DNA of 64,000 bases from positions 262,404 through 326,403 of the forward strand of contig NZ_KQ236688.1 in the NCBI RefSeq assembly GCF_001183545.1, read 5' to 3'. Within the stretch, counting starts at the first letter, position 1, and each line of letters begins with the position of its first letter. Position numbers and translations under genes: made by a program. The stretch comes from Cellvibrio sp. pealriver. Its GTDB lineage: Bacteria > Pseudomonadota > Gammaproteobacteria > Pseudomonadales > Cellvibrionaceae. Below are positions 1 through 8,465 of the stretch, one piece after another. The notes below the pieces were generated by a model, which was given only the letters and a program-made list of their open reading frames with translations, was not told where the DNA came from and did no database searches.

Positions 1-1
1 T

Positions 2-748
2 GCGAACAGCAACAATAAAGATTATGAACTTTATGTACAGCTACCCAAGTCATATCCGGATACAAAAACGGCTTACCCGTTAATCATTGTTAATGATACC
101 AGCTGGGCTTTTCCGATTACTAATGGTGCTATGGCATTAATGGGAGGCGCTGTTGTTAAGGAAGCGATTGTAGTCGGTATTTCCTACTCCAAAGGTGATG
201 ATCGTATGCTGAGCCGTACACGCGATTACACACCTACATTTTCACCGACAGATAAAAATGGGAGTTCGAGTCCGGCTCGTAAGGCGTCTGGTCACGCCAA
301 AGAGTATGTCGATTTTATTGAAAGTCAGGTAATCCCTTTATTGCAGAAAAAATATCGCATTGATTCAAACAAAAGAGTGTTTGTTGGGCATTCTTACGGT
401 GGGTTGCTCGGCACTTATATTTTATTTAAAAAGCCGCACTTGTTTACTGATTACATTATTGGTAGCCCATCCCTGTGGTACGACAATCGCGTTATGTTTA
501 CGCTTGAACAAGCGTTTGCCAAAAATCATAGCCGTTTGCCTGCGAATGTCGCCATGTTTGTTGGATCATTGGAAAATGATTACTACCCAATGGTGACTGA
601 TTTATTAGCGATGGAGAAGCAATTGCGCTCACGCAATTATGAGGGATTTAATTTGCGTGTTGAGGTGTTGCAAGGGGAAAGCCATCACAGTGTTTTTCCC
701 AGTTTGCTCTCCAAGGGATTGATGGCAACCTTGCCCTTGGAAAAATAA
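2..748 (+). CDS. Putative alpha/beta-hydrolase esterase, 5' end cut by window
   Basis: The reading frame is open from base 2, so the true start lies outside the window; an internal ATG at 131 is not the start. The visible 248 residues fit the putative esterase family (esterase D / enterobactin esterase-like alpha/beta hydrolases). The nucleophile elbow GHSYGG holds the serine, and the late motif GESHHSVFP supplies the likely catalytic histidine. A hydrophobic beta strand (YPLIIVND) near the left edge matches the first core strand of the fold. Members hydrolyse ester or thioester bonds, some of them in siderophore esters; the substrate here cannot be read from sequence. A secretion signal, if present, is outside the window. 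The family call is solid, the function is not. Confidence 0.8.
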   Translation, partial: ANSNNKDYELYVQLPKSYPDTKTAYPLIIVNDTSWAFPITNGAMALMGGAVVKEAIVVGISYSKGDDRMLSRTRDYTPTFSPTDKNGSSSPARKASGHAKEYVDFIESQVIPLLQKKYRIDSNKRVFVGHSYGGLLGTYILFKKPHLFTDYIIGSPSLWYDNRVMFTLEQAFAKNHSRLPANVAMFVGSLENDYYPMVTDLLAMEKQLRSRNYEGFNLRVEVLQGESHHSVFPSLLSKGLMATLPLEK

Positions 749-784
749 TATTCCTGATTGCGGCTGCTATTGCAGCTGCCGCAA

Positions 785-1513
785 TTATCTTTTTAACTCA
801 TACACACACATATTCACCGCTGAAGCTAAATTCAGCGATTCAATCGCCCCGCAGCCTGCAATAGTAAACGCTTGTGCATTCATCGATTGCAGCGCTTCGC
901 GTGGTACACCACGTGCTTCGTTACCGAATACATAACAATCAAACTCTTTGAAACTCTTATCGCTAAGTGCTGATCCGTTCATATCCAAAGTAGCGATGGA
1001 TTTGAAGCGCTCCGTCAGCAATTCCAATGGCACATCTAATTCAATCGGCACATGAAAAATCGCACCCATGCTGGAGCGCACCACTTTGGGGTTGTAAGGA
1101 TCAACCGAGCCGGGGCTGAGCAGGCAGCGAAAGTTACCGAACCAGGCGAGGCTGCGCAAAATGGTGCCTAAATTACCGGGGTCTTGTACTTCATAGAGGT
1201 AAATGGTTTTTTCGCTGGCCGTTTGAGTGCCTGTGTTATCCAGTAAGGGTGCTACAGCGATAATCCCTTGCGGCGTTTTGGTGTCGGACAACTGCGCCAT
1301 ATGTTTTTCGCTAACCAGATGTTTTTTAAACTGGCTCGGAAAATCCTTGAACTGTTCGGTCACAAATAATTCGCAGTGGTTCAGTGCCGGGTTAATCGCT
1401 GCTGCTTTTTCCAACTCCAAAATTAAATGTTCACCCTCCACCAAAAAATAACCGAATTCAGTGCGGTATTTTTTGTGGTGGAGTTTTTTGGCTTCATCCA
1501 GTTTTAATGACAT
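785..1513 (-). CDS. TrmH-family (SpoU) RNA 2'-O-methyltransferase
   Basis: This 242-residue protein has the SPOUT fold of TrmH-type RNA methyltransferases. An N-terminal substrate-binding part (to about residue 105) precedes the catalytic domain. The diagnostic motifs are in order: motif 1 around EVQDPGNLGTILRSLAWFG, motif 2 around VFGNEARGVP, and motif 3 ESLNLASAVNMCVYEL at the C-terminus. These build the trefoil-knot S-adenosylmethionine site and carry the catalytic arginine and asparagine. It should methylate a ribose 2'-OH in rRNA or tRNA; which nucleotide is unknown. It lies 5 bp from the stop of the FAD protein upstream and could be cotranscribed with it. Confidence 0.85.
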   Translation of the reverse strand: MSLKLDEAKKLHHKKYRTEFGYFLVEGEHLILELEKAAAINPALNHCELFVTEQFKDFPSQFKKHLVSEKHMAQLSDTKTPQGIIAVAPLLDNTGTQTASEKTIYLYEVQDPGNLGTILRSLAWFGNFRCLLSPGSVDPYNPKVVRSSMGAIFHVPIELDVPLELLTERFKSIATLDMNGSALSDKSFKEFDCYVFGNEARGVPREALQSMNAQAFTIAGCGAIESLNLASAVNMCVYELKR

Positions 1514-1518
1514 GGCGA

Positions 1519-3138
1519 TTAACCTTGCAGATCAGCGAGCATGGCTTTAGCAACGGCTTCAGCGACTTTAATACCATCCACACCTGCCGATAAAATTCCA
1601 CCGGCATAACCTGCGCCTTCACCGGCAGGATACAAACCGCGGGTATTCAAACTTTGCAGTGATTCGTGATTGCGCGTAATACGCACGGGTGATGAGGTGC
1701 GGGTTTCAATACCGGTTAAGACGGCATCATCGCGATCAAAACCGCGAATTTGTTTACCGAATTCTGGCAACGCTTCGCGAATCGCTTCAATCACATAATC
1801 GGGCAGGGATGGTGCTAAATCGCCCAGTTTTACACCGGGTTTGTAAGAGGGTTCCACTTCACCAAATTCGCTGGATGGTTTGCCGCGAATAAAATCGCCC
1901 ACCAATTGCCCCGGTGCGCAGTAATCATGTCCGCCCAATTCAAAGGCGCGCGATTCCAATTTTTCTTGCAGTTCGACACCCGCGAGCGGGCCGCCGGGGA
2001 AATCTTTTTCTGGTTCAATTCCCACCACAATACCCGCGTTAGCATTGCGCTCGTTGCGTGAGTACTGGCTCATGCCGTTGGTGACAACGCGATTAGGTTC
2101 GGAAGTGGCGGCGACTACGGTGCCGCCGGGGCACATACAAAAACTGTACACCGCGCGGCCATTGTTTGCGTGGTACACCAATTTATAATCCGCCGCACCT
2201 AATTCGGGGTGACCAGCGTATTTGCCGAGGCGAGCATGGTCGATCAGTGATTGTGGGTGCTCAATACGGAAGCCCACTGCAAAAGGTTTGGCTTCAATAA
2301 ATACACCGCGCTCGTGAATTTTGCGGAAGGTGTCGCGTGAGCTATGACCGAGTGCAAGCACTACATAACGGCTGCGCAGTGTTTCGCCACTCGCCAGTAC
2401 CACACCTTCAATGCGGCCATTTTCAATAATAAAGTCGGTCACTTTACTTTCAAACCGCACTTCACCACCCAGTGCTTTAATTTCTTCGCGCATGGTGGAT
2501 ACCACGCCGGTCAAGCGAAAGGTACCTATGTGCGGTTTGCTCACATACATAATTTCTTCTGGCGCACCGGCGCGCACAAATTCGTGCATGACTTTGCGGC
2601 CATAAAATTTCGGATCTTTGATTTGGCTGTAGAGCTTGCCATCAGAAAACAAACCCGCACCACCTTCACCAAATTGCACGTTGGATTCCGGCGTTAATAC
2701 TTTGTTGCGCCAGAGTGCCCAGGTGTCTTTGGTGCGTTTGCGTACATCTTTACCGCGTTCCAACACAATCGGTTTAAAACCCATTTGCGCAAGAGTCAGT
2801 GCGGCGAATAAACCGCAAGGGCCGAAACCAATGACTAGCGGACGCTCGGTTAAATCCGCGGGCGCTTGTGCAACGGGATAATAGTTGGTGTCTGGTGCAG
2901 GGCGAATATTTTTATCATCAGCAAAACGGCTGAGAATTTTTTCCTCATTATTTGCTTGCAAGTCGATGATATAAACAAACGTGATTTCGCTGTTTTTTTT
3001 GCGCGCATCGTAGCTGCGTTTAAATACGGTGAAATCCAGCAAATCGGTATCTTTGATTTTCAGGCGTTTGACGATGGCAGCACGCAAGGCTTCAGCGGGG
3101 TGATCCAACGGTAGTTGGAGTTCGGTAATACGGATCAT
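1519..3138 (-). CDS. NAD(P)/FAD-dependent oxidoreductase (COG2509-type)
   Basis: The 539-residue product begins MIRITELQLPLDHP at 3138, where an AGGAG ribosome-binding site sits just upstream; a start at 3234 would add 32 residues with no such site. After an N-terminal alpha/beta domain of about 80 residues comes the dinucleotide motif VIGFGPCGLFAALTLAQMG followed by ERG, the classic Rossmann beta-alpha-beta for FAD. A second conserved stretch, NVQFGEGGAGLFSDGKL, and the C-terminal GLYPAGEGAGYAGGILSAG (second FAD contact, flavoprotein GD-type motif) complete the family pattern. These proteins are widespread flavoproteins annotated as uncharacterised FAD-dependent dehydrogenases; substrate unknown. 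The gene precedes the TrmH-family methyltransferase with a 5-bp gap. Confidence 0.85.
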   Translation of the reverse strand: MIRITELQLPLDHPAEALRAAIVKRLKIKDTDLLDFTVFKRSYDARKKNSEITFVYIIDLQANNEEKILSRFADDKNIRPAPDTNYYPVAQAPADLTERPLVIGFGPCGLFAALTLAQMGFKPIVLERGKDVRKRTKDTWALWRNKVLTPESNVQFGEGGAGLFSDGKLYSQIKDPKFYGRKVMHEFVRAGAPEEIMYVSKPHIGTFRLTGVVSTMREEIKALGGEVRFESKVTDFIIENGRIEGVVLASGETLRSRYVVLALGHSSRDTFRKIHERGVFIEAKPFAVGFRIEHPQSLIDHARLGKYAGHPELGAADYKLVYHANNGRAVYSFCMCPGGTVVAATSEPNRVVTNGMSQYSRNERNANAGIVVGIEPEKDFPGGPLAGVELQEKLESRAFELGGHDYCAPGQLVGDFIRGKPSSEFGEVEPSYKPGVKLGDLAPSLPDYVIEAIREALPEFGKQIRGFDRDDAVLTGIETRTSSPVRITRNHESLQSLNTRGLYPAGEGAGYAGGILSAGVDGIKVAEAVAKAMLADLQG

Positions 3139-3349
3139 GATGGCTCCTGGCCGGTAACTTTCCGGCAAAAGGATGAAAGACTGGGAACGCAAGCATTTTA
3201 CGCGGCTTGGTGCGTGGCTGCCAGATAAACACACGGGTTGATATATATTTTTGTCATCAAAGCTTCATCAATTTGCAATCAATGATTCACATGTAATAAC
3301 CATTCTTGCGGGCTGATTGTCTTCTTATTCAACTTTAAAGGATCAGTCC

Positions 3350-5851
3350 ATGCAATTTGCAACAAAAATAATCTCGCTGGCCGTTATTGCCAGCTTGCCA
3401 GCCTTGATGGTTGGCTGTGGTGGCGATGATGGCAAAAACGGCACCAACGGAACCAATGGTACAAATGGCAGCAATGGTGCTAATGGTAGCAACGGTGCAA
3501 AAAGCCTGATTAACCAAACCTTGCTTTTGGCAGGTAACAGCCAGTGTTTTAAAGGCGGCGTGAAAATTGAAAGTGGTGTCGATGCAAACAATGACAATAG
3601 TTTGCAGGCGAGTGAAGTAGCGCAAACTACGTATCAGTGCGATAAGACGACCGTTAATACGCAAATGAATTTTAATCGCGCAGCTACTTTTCCTGTGTGT
3701 ATGCAAATTAATGCAACCTGTAACACCAATGATGAAACCGCTGCAGAAATTGTTGCGGCCAGCACCGATGGCATGACATTGATTTACACCGATGCACTGA
3801 AAGAGCAGATCGGTTTTACCGATATTTCCAACCCTGCAGCGCCGAAGGCCAAGGGTGTGTTGGCGATGGGTGGTGAGCCCACGTCGATTGCTGTTAAAGG
3901 CGGCTATGCATTAATTGCAGTGGATACTTCTGCTGATTTTATTAATGCCTCTGGCGATTTTGTTGTTGTCGATATTGCAACCCAAACGATTGTGCACAGA
4001 CGCAGCATTGGCGGGCAGCCGGATTCAGTGGCGATCAGTCCTGATGGAAAATACGCGGCCATTGTGATTGAAAACCAACGCGATGAAGATTTGAATGATG
4101 GCCTTCCGCCACAATTGCCAGCAGGAAAACTGGTGGTGGTTGATTTGATGGCGGCTACACCTGCTAACTGGACAGCACGCGATGTTAATTTGACCGGCAT
4201 TGCGACATTGTATGCAGCAGATCCAGAGCCGGAATTTGTTGATATCAACACCGATAATATTGCTGTGGTAACGCTGCAAGAAAATAACCATATTGCGCTG
4301 GTTGATTTGGCCGCGGCCACTGTTACCAATCACTTTACTGCAGGCACTGTGGATCTGGTGAATGTAGACCTTACCGATAATCGCCCTGCGGTGATTAAAC
4401 CTGTCGAAATAAAAAATGCACAACTGCGCGAGCCCGATGGCGTAACCTGGATTAACAACGATTATTTTGCCACTGCTAACGAAGGTGATTTAAACGGTGG
4501 TAGCCGTGGTTTTACCGTGTTTAATAAGCAAGGCCAAGTCGTGTGGGATTCCGGTTCAACGCTGGATGATATGGCAATTCGCTTTGGTCATTATCAGGAT
4601 CGCCGCTCCGATGCCAAAGGCAATGAGCCGGAAAATATTGAAATGGGCGTGTTCGGTGGTGACCGTTATTTGTTTGTGAATTCCGAGCGCTCCAGCGTGA
4701 TTTTTGTTTACGATGTTGCCGACCCGACCAAACCGATGTTCAAACAAGTGTTGCCAGCGAGCGCAGCCCCTGAAGGTGGCTTAGCCATTCCATCGCGCAA
4801 TTTGTATGTGGTTGCATCGGAGAGTGATATTCGCAGCGTTGCAATTCGCGCTGGATTGAATATTTACAACTACAACGTGAAAACGCAGCAATATCCTACC
4901 GTTCAATCGGTTAATCGCCCTGATGGCAACCCGATTCCCTGGAGCGCACTGTCTGCACTCGCCAGCGATACCAATAACCCCGATATTCTTTATTCAATTG
5001 AAGACAGCTTCTTTGGCCAAAACAGAATTTTCACGTTGGATGTAAGCAGCAATCCCGCACTGATTGTGGGCGAAACCAAAATCATGGACACCAACAATGT
5101 GTTTGCCAATTCCGGTGTGAACGCACATTTGGCGAGCGTGACCAATGCTGAATTAGCAGCGATGATCAATGCCGACAAATCCGTGAATATCGATCCGGAA
5201 GGTTTGGCAAAAGCGGCTGATGGCGGTTTCTGGATTGCATCTGAAGGTTCAGGTGCTGCTGCAAGCGCGGTCTCGATGAATTTAATTTTTAAAACCGATA
5301 ACAACGGCGTGATTGAATCCGTGATTCATTTACCTGCAGCTGTTAACGCACTGCAAATCAATAACGGTTTTGAAGGTATTGCGGAATACAACAACAGTTT
5401 GTATCTCGCGTTCCAGCGCGCGTGGGCAGGTGAAACTAATGTTCGTATTGGTATTTACGATCTGGCGAGTAAAACCTGGAAATTTGTGTATTACCCATTG
5501 GATGCGTACAGCTCGCAATACGCGGGTGGTTGGGTAGGTTTGTCGGAAATTACTTCACTTGGTAATGGTGAATTTATGATTCTGGAACGCGATAACCGCG
5601 GTGGCCCGGATGCATCCATCAAGCGTTTGTACAAAATCAATCTGCAAGCGGTAAACGATGGTGATGTGATTACCAAAACCCTGATCAAAGACATCAAGCC
5701 CGTGCTGGGTTCAACCACGGGCACCCTGTTGGAAAAAGTGGAAGGCACAGCCGTAACACTGAAAGGTGATGTGTATATCGTTACTGATAATGACGGCGTG
5801 AATGATCACAGCGGTGAAACCCAACTGATTAATCTGGGCCGCTTGTTTTAA
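3350..5851 (+). CDS. Lipoprotein with collagen-like linker and esterase/phytase-like beta-propeller
   Basis: The start at 3350 follows AAGGA; an earlier ATG at 3317 would place extra residues before the signal peptide. The protein (833 residues) has a lipoprotein signal ending in the lipobox LMVGC, then a short collagen-like run of GTN/GSN/GAN triplets (about residues 27-51). Two regions follow: a YVTN/choice-of-anchor-type beta-propeller (about 120-520) and a C-terminal esterase-like phytase domain with the typical VNIDPEGLAKAADGGFWIASEG pattern split over residues 620-650 and a final DNDGVNDHSGETQ segment. Family members are secreted or surface-bound and proposed to act on phosphoesters, but activity is rarely shown. 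The triplet repeat probably acts as a flexible spacer between lipid anchor and propeller. A strong terminator follows. Confidence 0.75.
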   Translation: MQFATKIISLAVIASLPALMVGCGGDDGKNGTNGTNGTNGSNGANGSNGAKSLINQTLLLAGNSQCFKGGVKIESGVDANNDNSLQASEVAQTTYQCDKTTVNTQMNFNRAATFPVCMQINATCNTNDETAAEIVAASTDGMTLIYTDALKEQIGFTDISNPAAPKAKGVLAMGGEPTSIAVKGGYALIAVDTSADFINASGDFVVVDIATQTIVHRRSIGGQPDSVAISPDGKYAAIVIENQRDEDLNDGLPPQLPAGKLVVVDLMAATPANWTARDVNLTGIATLYAADPEPEFVDINTDNIAVVTLQENNHIALVDLAAATVTNHFTAGTVDLVNVDLTDNRPAVIKPVEIKNAQLREPDGVTWINNDYFATANEGDLNGGSRGFTVFNKQGQVVWDSGSTLDDMAIRFGHYQDRRSDAKGNEPENIEMGVFGGDRYLFVNSERSSVIFVYDVADPTKPMFKQVLPASAAPEGGLAIPSRNLYVVASESDIRSVAIRAGLNIYNYNVKTQQYPTVQSVNRPDGNPIPWSALSALASDTNNPDILYSIEDSFFGQNRIFTLDVSSNPALIVGETKIMDTNNVFANSGVNAHLASVTNAELAAMINADKSVNIDPEGLAKAADGGFWIASEGSGAAASAVSMNLIFKTDNNGVIESVIHLPAAVNALQINNGFEGIAEYNNSLYLAFQRAWAGETNVRIGIYDLASKTWKFVYYPLDAYSSQYAGGWVGLSEITSLGNGEFMILERDNRGGPDASIKRLYKINLQAVNDGDVITKTLIKDIKPVLGSTTGTLLEKVEGTAVTLKGDVYIVTDNDGVNDHSGETQLINLGRLF

Positions 5852-5873
5852 TTAACGCCTCTGCGTTACTTCA

Positions 5874-5897
5874 AGGGAGCTTCGGCTCCCTTTTTAT
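5874..5897 (+). terminator. Rho-independent terminator after the propeller lipoprotein
   Basis: AGGGAGC and GCTCCCT form a stem closed by a TTCG tetraloop and followed by TTTTTATT, about 22 bp after the stop codon. Confidence 0.9.
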
Positions 5898-5912
5898 TGA
5901 CCGGAAATCGGG

Positions 5913-5947
5913 TTGCATATGTTTTGGTATTGCCTATAATACCAAAA
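5913..5947 (+). promoter_or_regulatory. Promoter and palindromic operator of the toxin-antitoxin pair
   Basis: TTGCAT (5913-5918) and TATAAT (5935-5940) form a sigma70 promoter with a 16-bp spacer. A perfect 9-bp inverted repeat, TTTTGGTAT (5922-5930) and ATACCAAAA (5939-5947), brackets the -10 box and ends at the base before the ATG at 5948. Such a site is what a ribbon-helix-helix antitoxin would bind to repress its own operon. Transcription would start about 6-7 bases past the -10, practically at the ATG, so the mRNA may be leaderless. Confidence 0.7.
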
Positions 5948-6373
5948 ATGATTCCATCAATTGTTATAGATACCAATGTAGTCGTTGCTGCCCTTAAATC
6001 TCGATTGGGCGCATCCTTCAGGTTGCTAATGGCACTGCCATCCGGTGGCTATAACCCCTGTTTATCTGTACCCCTGTTTGTGGAGTATGAGTCGGTATTA
6101 AAACGGCCTGACTTGTTACCACATCTATCGACGGATGAGATTGACGCTGTATTGAACTATGTTTTGAGTCGCGCCAGTATCCACGAAGTTTTCTTTCTAT
6201 GGCGCCCGTTTCTCAAGGACCCAAAAGATGACTTGGTATTGGAAGCTGCAGTAGCGTCGCAGAGCCAATATCTGGTGACGTTTAATGTGCGTGATTTTGC
6301 CGATGTTGAAAAACAGTTTGGTATTAAAGTAGTTACCCCTCAAGAATTTTTACGCGAGCAGAGGTTGATATGA
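5948..6373 (+). CDS. PIN-domain toxin (putative ribonuclease, COG1569 family)
   Basis: The 141-residue product starts MIPSIVIDTNVVVAAL at 5948, right after the operator palindrome; the ATG at 5897 lies inside the preceding terminator and is unlikely. The acidic residues of the PIN nuclease fold are present: Asp in VIDTN, the DPKDD cluster followed by Glu in LVLEAAV, and Asp in FNVRDF. PIN toxins cleave RNA with Mg/Mn held by these acids. The stop codon overlaps the start of the antitoxin gene (ATGA at 6370-6373). Toxin-first order is seen in several such modules. No Shine-Dalgarno sequence is visible, consistent with leaderless translation. The type is clear; the RNA target is not. Confidence 0.85.
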   Translation: MIPSIVIDTNVVVAALKSRLGASFRLLMALPSGGYNPCLSVPLFVEYESVLKRPDLLPHLSTDEIDAVLNYVLSRASIHEVFFLWRPFLKDPKDDLVLEAAVASQSQYLVTFNVRDFADVEKQFGIKVVTPQEFLREQRLI

Positions 6374-6609
6374 GTACGCTAAGTTTACGCTTGCCTGATT
6401 CTGTTCACGAGCAAATTAAACAGCTCGCCAAAAAAGATGGCATATCGATTAATCAGTTTGCGGCTTCGGCGATTGCAGAAAAAATGGCAGCCTATCTCAC
6501 CGAAGAATATTTAAAAAAGCGCGCTGCCAATGGCAATGAGCAAGCATTTTTAAGTGCGATGGACAAAGTGCCTGCAACGGAGCCTGCTGTTGAGGATAAG
6601 TTGCCCTAG
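6370..6609 (+). CDS. Ribbon-helix-helix antitoxin
   Basis: A 79-residue protein translationally coupled to the PIN toxin by an ATGA overlap. The N-terminus STLSLRLPDSVHEQIKQLA is the beta strand plus first helix of an Arc/MetJ-type ribbon-helix-helix, and GISINQFAASAIAEKMAAYL is the second helix with the usual S(I/L)NQ turn. The acidic C-terminal half would be the toxin-binding tail. It is expected to neutralise the PIN protein and, alone or as complex, to bind the palindrome at 5922-5947. The sequence resembles antitoxins annotated as HicB-like or toxin-antitoxin RHH proteins. Confidence 0.85.
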   Translation: MSTLSLRLPDSVHEQIKQLAKKDGISINQFAASAIAEKMAAYLTEEYLKKRAANGNEQAFLSAMDKVPATEPAVEDKLP

Positions 6610-6687
6610 CGATTGTGTGGATATCTGCATGCGCGGTATGCCACAAAATTTTTTAAACGCCCCACAAAATGATACCTTGGTTTTAAT

Positions 6688-7308
6688 ATGGCTAGATCCA
6701 AAAGCAGCAACCGTTGGTTGGATGAACACGTCAACGATCCTTATGTTAAAAAAGCGCAGATTGATGGTTATCGCGCGCGCGCGGCCTATAAGCTGATTGA
6801 ATTGAATGATAAGGACAAGTTAATCCGCCCCGGTATGTTGGTGATGGATTTAGGTTCTGCACCGGGCAGCTGGTCGCAAATTGCCGGGCGGTTGGTGGGT
6901 GTGAAGGGCAGGGTAATTGCCTCGGATATTTTGCCGATGGATTCGCTGGAGCATGTGGATTTTATTCAAGGCGATTTCACGGAAGAATCCGTGTTTAACC
7001 AGATTATGGAAAAAATTGGTGAGCGCCGCGTTGATGTGGTGATTTCCGATATGGCACCTAATATCAGCGGTGTGGATGCGGTTGATCAGGCATCGTCTAT
7101 TTATTTGGTTGAGCTAGCACTGGATATGGCGCGCCGTGTACTCAAACCCAAAGGTGATTTTGTTGCGAAAGTATTTCAGGGTGAAGGCAGCGACGATTAT
7201 ATTAAAGAGGTAAAAACCTCGTTTGAAAAAGTGCTTATCCGCAAACCGGATGCTTCACGCCCTCGCTCGCGCGAAGTGTATGTTGTAGGTAAGGGATTCA
7301 AGGGCTAA
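6688..7308 (+). CDS. rlmE: 23S rRNA (uridine-2552-2'-O)-methyltransferase RlmE
   Basis: The 206-residue length matches RlmE (FtsJ/RrmJ). The protein starts with the basic RNA-binding stretch [19 protein letters not shown], then a catalytic Lys in [11 protein letters not shown], the SAM motif [12 protein letters not shown], catalytic Asp in [11 protein letters not shown], Lys in [11 protein letters not shown], and the final Glu in [10 protein letters not shown], the K-D-K-E tetrad of FtsJ methyltransferases. It methylates U2552 in the A-loop of 23S rRNA during late 50S assembly. In many gammaproteobacteria it lies beside ftsH and yhbY; here it does not. Confidence 0.95.
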   Translation: MARSKSSNRWLDEHVNDPYVKKAQIDGYRARAAYKLIELNDKDKLIRPGMLVMDLGSAPGSWSQIAGRLVGVKGRVIASDILPMDSLEHVDFIQGDFTEESVFNQIMEKIGERRVDVVISDMAPNISGVDAVDQASSIYLVELALDMARRVLKPKGDFVAKVFQGEGSDDYIKEVKTSFEKVLIRKPDASRPRSREVYVVGKGFKG

Positions 7309-7338
7309 CACGCGCACATCAAGCGCTCTGGTTAATAC

Positions 7339-8352
7339 TTAAGAGCTGCGAATAACCAATTCGGTGGCAAGCATTTGTGACGTGACTGCTTCATCGCCGT
7401 TAATTTGCTTTAGAATTTTTTCTACCAATAATTTTCCACCCGCGTGAATGTTTTGGCGAATCGTTGTCAGCGGTGGGTTGAAAAACGGGGCGATGGGAAT
7501 ATCGTCGAACCCCACCACCGAGACATCCTGCGGTACGCGATAACCCCGTTGTTGTAATGCATTAATGGCACCCATGGCGATGTTATCGCTTGCGGCAAAA
7601 ATGCCATCAAAATCCAAATCACCTTGCAGTAATTCAGTGACGTGATTAAATCCGGATTCAATAGAAAACGCTGCTTGTACATGGCGTTCTTGTGTTGCCA
7701 GCCCCGCCGTTTTAAGCACATCAAAATAACCTTGAAAACGCTGGTTAATTTCCGGGTGGGCAATATCGCCCAAAAAAACCAAGCGCTTACAGCCGCGCTG
7801 CAATAAATGCTGTGCAGCAATTTGGCCGCCCTGATAATTATCGCTGCCTACTACGCAATATTGTGTATCCGGTTTTGCTGCACCCCACACGGCCAGGGCA
7901 TCACCCATTGCATGCAATTTTTTCAGCGGCGCGTCGTCACGTCCGGTCCCTATCACAATAATGCCATCAGAGCGTTTGGACCCGAGCAAATGAGCGTGCC
8001 AGTCGTCGCTGGTAATGGCTGGGCTAGAGAATAATAAGCTGTAGTTGTGTTGATGTAATTCATCGGCAATGGCACCGATCATATCCATCATAAAAGGGTC
8101 AGAAAATTTTTGTCCGTCGTGGGTTTGGGCGTTAATCACGACTGAAATGGCATGGCTGCGTTGCAGGCGTAAATTGCGCGCGCCGGTGTTGAGTTTGTAA
8201 TTCATTTCACGGGCGAGCGCTTGAATTTTTTCGCGCGTTTGCTCGTTGATAATCGGGTTGTTATTCAGCGCGCGCGAGACGGTCGATTCCGCTACACCGG
8301 CGCGGCGTGCGATGTCGGCAATGGAGACTGGCGGCAATGGCATTTTGCTCAT
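7339..8352 (-). CDS. LacI-family transcriptional regulator of the trehalose locus
   Basis: The product of 337 residues is taken from the ATG at 8352; starts at 8343 or 8385 are possible and no ribosome-binding site is decisive. The N-terminal helix-turn-helix VSIADIARRAGVAESTVSRA and hinge (about residues 5-60) are typical of LacI/GalR proteins. A periplasmic-binding-protein-like sensor domain follows, with DGIIVIGTG, GFNHVTELL, DGIFAASDNIAMGAI and VSVVGFDDIPIAPFFNPPLTT in order. It lies downstream of the MFS gene on the same strand. The three GCAA-NCGN-TTGC-type sites at 9840-9894 are its probable operators, with trehalose or a derived sugar as likely inducer (inference from the neighbouring trehalase). 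Confidence 0.88.
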   Translation of the reverse strand: MSKMPLPPVSIADIARRAGVAESTVSRALNNNPIINEQTREKIQALAREMNYKLNTGARNLRLQRSHAISVVINAQTHDGQKFSDPFMMDMIGAIADELHQHNYSLLFSSPAITSDDWHAHLLGSKRSDGIIVIGTGRDDAPLKKLHAMGDALAVWGAAKPDTQYCVVGSDNYQGGQIAAQHLLQRGCKRLVFLGDIAHPEINQRFQGYFDVLKTAGLATQERHVQAAFSIESGFNHVTELLQGDLDFDGIFAASDNIAMGAINALQQRGYRVPQDVSVVGFDDIPIAPFFNPPLTTIRQNIHAGGKLLVEKILKQINGDEAVTSQMLATELVIRSS

Positions 8353-8465
8353 GAGATAACAACACCCTGATTCTATTGGGTGCATGGTATGTAAGTCATT
8401 TGTTTTGCACAACCAAGAATCTTTATACAGCCAAGAGTCTTTTTACAACCTGGAGCCAGCCCACC

